A DNA stretch of 10,208 nt from CAZPZZ01 sp964591245. Its GTDB lineage: Bacteria > Acidobacteriota > Vicinamibacteria > Vicinamibacterales > UBA8438. Positions within the stretch are counted from its first letter, which is position 1, and the number at the start of each line of letters is the position of its first letter. The stretch is from positions 1-10,208 of the forward strand of contig CAZPZZ010000147.1 in assembly GCA_964591245.1 (NCBI GenBank). The letters are read 5' to 3'. A program made the position numbers and the translations under genes. Under the pieces are notes generated by a model. That model was not told the origin of the DNA, searched no databases, and saw nothing but the letters and a program-made list of their open reading frames with translations. Positions 7,172 to 10,208 of this stretch are shown piece after piece.

Positions 7172-10100
7172 ATGCTGAGCACTTCAAGCTCGTTTACCGG
7201 CCAAGAACTGATCGCTGTTATTCGCCGTGTACGTAATCGGTGGCGCCTGAGAATCGCCCTGCGCGGTCTGGCGGTACTGCTCGCGGCCGGTCTGACGGCG
7301 TTTCTGGCTTCCTCCTACGGACTCGAGTTCTTCAAGTTCGCTGGAGGGGCGGTCATTGCTTTCCGTGCCTTGACCTATTTCACCTTGGTCTCGCTGGCGA
7401 TCTGGTTCGTCATCAGGCCCCTGGCCAGATCGGTGTCGGATGAACGAGTGGCTCTTTATCTTGAAGAGTACGACCCCTCGCTTCAAGCGTCGGTCCTCAG
7501 CGCACTTGAGGAAGCCAAGCGCGGCGACCAGGCCGGAAACGCAAACTACTCACCGGCGATCGTCGAGCAGTTGATTCAATCGGCTGTCGAACATTGTCGC
7601 CAACTTGATCTCGGATCGTCGGTCGAACGCCAGAAGATTCGTCGCTCGTCTAGCTACCTTGTCGCTGTGTCGGCTGCGGCCTTACTGGCTTTTATCCTGG
7701 GTCCGTCGTATTTGCGCTATGGCGCTACGGCGCTCATGACGCCGACCGGGAGCGTGGAGGCGGCCAGCCCCTATAGCATCCAGGTCCTACCCGGGGATGC
7801 CACCATTGCGCGTGGGTCGGATTTTGAAGTTACCGCGCAACTCCTCGGGTTCGAGACCAACGACGTCAATCTCTTCATGCGCATGAGTCCCAGTGCACCC
7901 TATGAGCAGGTGCCGCTGCTTCCGTTGGAAGTCGTCGAGGGAGAGCAGCCTGTGATCGGGGCTTTTGAAACAGTGTTGTTCGATGTGCGTGACGAGACCG
8001 AGTATTTCGTCGAAGCGATCGGTGTGCAATCGGAGGTGTTCTCGCTTGACGTCATCGATCTTCCGTACGTCGAGCACTTGGAGCTGGAGTACCGCTTCCC
8101 TGAATATACCGGACTCGAGCCACGGCTCATCCAGGATGGTGGCGACATTGCCGTGTTGCGCGGCACAGAGGTTACGGTCCATATTTTCCCGACAATGACG
8201 ACGCCCGGAGGGCGTCTGGTCTTTGACGAGGATAACGCGATCGAGCTCGGACGTCGGCAGGATGGTGTGCTCACCGCCAGCTTCATGGTCGAAGAGGATG
8301 GCTTCTATCAGGTCGAGTTGATTGGGCCCAGTGATGAGCGTGTGAACGCGTCCCCGCAGTACACGATCGACGTGCTGACTGACCAGGCGCCGTCGGTGAT
8401 GTTTGTGAAGCCGGGTCGAGACACGACTGCAAATGCCATCGAGGAGGTTTTCCTGGAGGCCCGCGCCGACGATGACTTCGGCGTTCGGTCGCTCAGTTTG
8501 ACCTATTCGGTGAACGGTGGACCAGAGGAAACGGTGGAGTTGTTCGATTCCGACGAGGGGGGCTTGAAGGAGATTTCCGCGGGCCACACGCTCTTTCTCG
8601 AGGAATTCGATCTGGAACCGGGCGATTTCGTTTCCTACTACGGGAGCGCTGGCGACAATCAGGCTGGCGAGAACCGGATCGTCAAAAGTGATCTGTATTT
8701 CGTCCAGATCCGCGCGTTCCGTCGGGACTTTCGTGCGGCCCAGTCTCAGGGCGGCGGCGGCGGTGGTGGTGGTGGCGGTGGTGGTGATGCGCGGGCACTC
8801 TCTGAAGCGCAACGGCAGATCATCTCCGCGACGTTCAACGTTATCCGGGATCGCGACAGCATCAGTGACGAGGAGTACCGCGAGCAGCTCGTTTTCCTGA
8901 CCCTGGCTCAAGGTCGTTTGCGAGAACAAGTGGAAACACTCCTTCGTCGGATGAATAGCCGTGTGATGCCTGCGGATCCGGCCTTCCGTTCGATTCTTGC
9001 GGTGCTGCCGCAGGCCGCTACGGAGATGGAGGCTGCTGAGACCGCATTGCAGGGCCAGGACGAAGATGAGGCTTTGCCAGCTGAGCAACGTGCACTACAG
9101 CAGCTCCAACGGGCTGAGGAAGCGTACGACGAAGTACGTGTGCAGCAGGGCGGCGGCGGTGGTGGTGGTGGCGGTGGACAGAATGCGGCGGAAGATCTCG
9201 CTGATCTTTTCGAGCTTGAACTCGATAAGCTGCAGAATCAGTACGAGACAGTTCAGCGCGGCCAACAGCAAGAGTCGGATAATCAGGTCGACGCCCTCAT
9301 GGAGCGGCTGCGTGAGTTGGCACGGCGGCAGGAGCAGGAGGCTGAACGACAGCGCCGTCGCGCTCGTGGTGGACAGACGGCGCGAGCTGGTGGTGGCGCA
9401 TCGCAGCGAGCTCTTGCCGAGGAGGCGGAAGAGGCAGCCCGCCGTCTTGAGCGTTTGGCTCGTGAACAACAGTCTCCTCAGATGATGCAGGCTGCTCGTC
9501 GGCTTCAGGAGGCGGCGGACGCGATGCGTCAAGCGGCTGCGAATGCAGACAACCAAGGCTTCGCAGAGGCGGGCGCGGCGCTCGACCGGCTCCGGGAGGT
9601 CCAGCAAGAGCTGCAGAGTCAGCAAAGGGGCCGTCGCGCGCGAGATAGTGAAGAGGCCCAGCGTCGGGCCGCAGAACTTGCTCAGGAGGAGGCAGGTGGC
9701 TCCGAGCAGGTGCGCGCACGCGACGGGCTGGAAGGGGACGAGCGGACCGAGCGAATTCAGCGTCTCATGGAACGGAAGAACGAGATGTTCGACGAGGTGA
9801 CGGACCTCGAGCGCGGTCTCGATTCCACCTCGGCAGAGTTCCGCCGGGATGAGCGAAATGCCTCGCGCGAACTTCAAGAGGCGGCGAATGGAATTCGCGA
9901 GAGCAAGCTCAAAGAAAAGATTCGCTATTCCCGTGGTTTGGTACGTGCCCGTTCGCCTGAGTATGCGAAGCAGTTTGAGGAGGAGATCAGTGGAGACATT
10001 GCTGATCTGGAACAGCAGCTCGCCGAGGCGGCTGAAGCGGTAGGCAACGCACAGGGCACTGGCCTTGAGCAGGCACTTGGTCAAGCTCGAGATCTGGTGC

Positions 10101-10208
10101 GTGGGTTGGAATCGCTGGAGCAGCGTATTCGGCAAGGGGATGAGCGTGCGGCGAACCAGGGCGGTCAGACTGGTGAATCTGGGGAACAGGACCAGTCCGG
10201 CCAGCAGG
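7172..10208 (+). CDS. DUF4175 family membrane protein with polyglycine linkers and coiled-coil tail (3' truncated)
   Basis: The reading frame is open from ATG 7172 to the right edge: 1012 codons without a stop. Membrane helices lie at about residues 27-48, 60-82 and 162-180, so residues 83-161, with the only cysteine (Cys142), are probably cytoplasmic and the rest periplasmic. A beta-rich Ig-like region follows (about 195-515). It includes DDDFGVRSLSLTYSVNGG from about residue 433, a DUF4175 hallmark. IRAFRRDFRAAQSQ then leads into 12 consecutive glycines (527-538) and LSEAQRQIISATFNVIRDRD. A second tract of 10 glycines is at 660-669. The remainder is rich in Glu, Gln, Arg and Ala and looks like long helical coiled coils (for example around residues 700-830 and 920-990), ending in a Gly/Gln-rich stretch. 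DUF4175 proteins are large membrane proteins of unknown function that often accompany MoxR/BatA clusters. The family call is good; the function is unknown. Confidence 0.88.
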   Translation, partial: MLSTSSSFTGQELIAVIRRVRNRWRLRIALRGLAVLLAAGLTAFLASSYGLEFFKFAGGAVIAFRALTYFTLVSLAIWFVIRPLARSVSDERVALYLEEYDPSLQASVLSALEEAKRGDQAGNANYSPAIVEQLIQSAVEHCRQLDLGSSVERQKIRRSSSYLVAVSAAALLAFILGPSYLRYGATALMTPTGSVEAASPYSIQVLPGDATIARGSDFEVTAQLLGFETNDVNLFMRMSPSAPYEQVPLLPLEVVEGEQPVIGAFETVLFDVRDETEYFVEAIGVQSEVFSLDVIDLPYVEHLELEYRFPEYTGLEPRLIQDGGDIAVLRGTEVTVHIFPTMTTPGGRLVFDEDNAIELGRRQDGVLTASFMVEEDGFYQVELIGPSDERVNASPQYTIDVLTDQAPSVMFVKPGRDTTANAIEEVFLEARADDDFGVRSLSLTYSVNGGPEETVELFDSDEGGLKEISAGHTLFLEEFDLEPGDFVSYYGSAGDNQAGENRIVKSDLYFVQIRAFRRDFRAAQSQGGGGGGGGGGGGDARALSEAQRQIISATFNVIRDRDSISDEEYREQLVFLTLAQGRLREQVETLLRRMNSRVMPADPAFRSILAVLPQAATEMEAAETALQGQDEDEALPAEQRALQQLQRAEEAYDEVRVQQGGGGGGGGGGQNAAEDLADLFELELDKLQNQYETVQRGQQQESDNQVDALMERLRELARRQEQEAERQRRRARGGQTARAGGGASQRALAEEAEEAARRLERLAREQQSPQMMQAARRLQEAADAMRQAAANADNQGFAEAGAALDRLREVQQELQSQQRGRRARDSEEAQRRAAELAQEEAGGSEQVRARDGLEGDERTERIQRLMERKNEMFDEVTDLERGLDSTSAEFRRDERNASRELQEAANGIRESKLKEKIRYSRGLVRARSPEYAKQFEEEISGDIADLEQQLAEAAEAVGNAQGTGLEQALGQARDLVRGLESLEQRIRQGDERAANQGGQTGESGEQDQSGQQ
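8750..8785 (+). repeat. Polyglycine-coding GGN tract 1 (12 codons)
   Basis: Twelve glycine codons in the order GGC x4, GGT x4, GGC, GGT x3, directly after a CAG codon. The tract separates the Ig-like region from the helical region of the DUF4175 protein and is probably a flexible linker. Being a triplet repeat, length changes would keep the frame. Confidence 0.95.
9149..9178 (+). repeat. Polyglycine-coding GGN tract 2 (10 codons)
   Basis: Ten glycine codons in the order GGC x3, GGT x4, GGC, GGT, GGA, again directly after a CAG codon. The codon order matches tract 1 apart from one missing GGC and the final codons, so the two tracts are near-identical in DNA and not only in protein. Confidence 0.95.

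Noticed and set aside
7140..7178. 12-codon leader ORF overlapping the DUF4175 start
   Set aside because: Too short to judge, no attenuator structure or regulatory codon run, and it overlaps the real start in another frame.
7787..9088. Antisense open frame of 433 codons opposite the DUF4175 gene
   Set aside because: The + strand frame carries clear DUF4175 motifs through the whole stretch; the antisense frame has low-complexity Thr/Ala runs created by the GGN tract and no recognisable domain.
9095..10135. Antisense open frame of 346 codons opposite the coiled-coil tail
   Set aside because: Leucine- and Ser/Thr-rich translation is what the reverse strand of a Glu/Gln/Ala/Arg-rich coding region gives; no domain or good start was seen.

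Overview
The window is a fragment of one long rightward operon-like cluster. It looks like a bacterial metagenome or draft assembly: moderately high GC, several GTG starts, and a run of 100 Ns at 2022-2121 that is probably a scaffold join. The gene content is a MoxR-type AAA+ ATPase, a DUF58 protein, a BatA/VWA membrane protein, a DUF4175 protein and a DUF4159 protein, with a putative glutamine amidotransferase-like (GATase-like) membrane protein and a caspase-like secreted protein upstream. This order is one I associate with Acidobacteriota (Vicinamibacteria-like genomes). That placement is an inference from gene content, not from a marker gene.

Layout, all on the + strand. (1) 3-1178: C-terminal part of a membrane-anchored GATase-like protein, cut by the left edge. 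(2) 1175-2021: secreted caspase-fold-like protein without any cysteine, overlapping gene 1 by GTGA and cut by the gap. (3) 2022-2121: the gap, which hides the end of gene 2 and the start of gene 3. (4) 2122-2855: DUF4159 protein, N-terminus missing. (5) 2852-2989: a possible 45-codon gene that would overlap both neighbours by four bases; speculative. (6) 2986-4023: MoxR AAA+ ATPase. (7) 4039-4953: DUF58 protein with a MIDAS motif. (8) 4953-7055: BatA/VWA/GATase-like membrane protein. (9) 7172 to the right edge: the first 1012 codons of a DUF4175 protein with two polyglycine tracts and a long coiled-coil-like tail. No RNA gene, mobile element, CRISPR array, or convincing promoter or terminator was seen.

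How the parts may work together: in the MoxR/Bat type of system a cytoplasmic MoxR hexamer is thought to act with a DUF58/VWA adaptor on membrane-bound VWA partners, as a chaperone-like machine for envelope or secreted proteins. Here the cytoplasmic pair (MoxR, DUF58) sits between genes for large envelope proteins whose extracytoplasmic parts carry adhesive or sensor-like folds (VWA, Ig-like, GATase-like, caspase-like). The extracytoplasmic parts contain no cysteine in anything I can read, so the caspase-like and GATase-like domains cannot be thiol enzymes and probably act as binding or scaffold modules. The substrate of the system cannot be read from the sequence.
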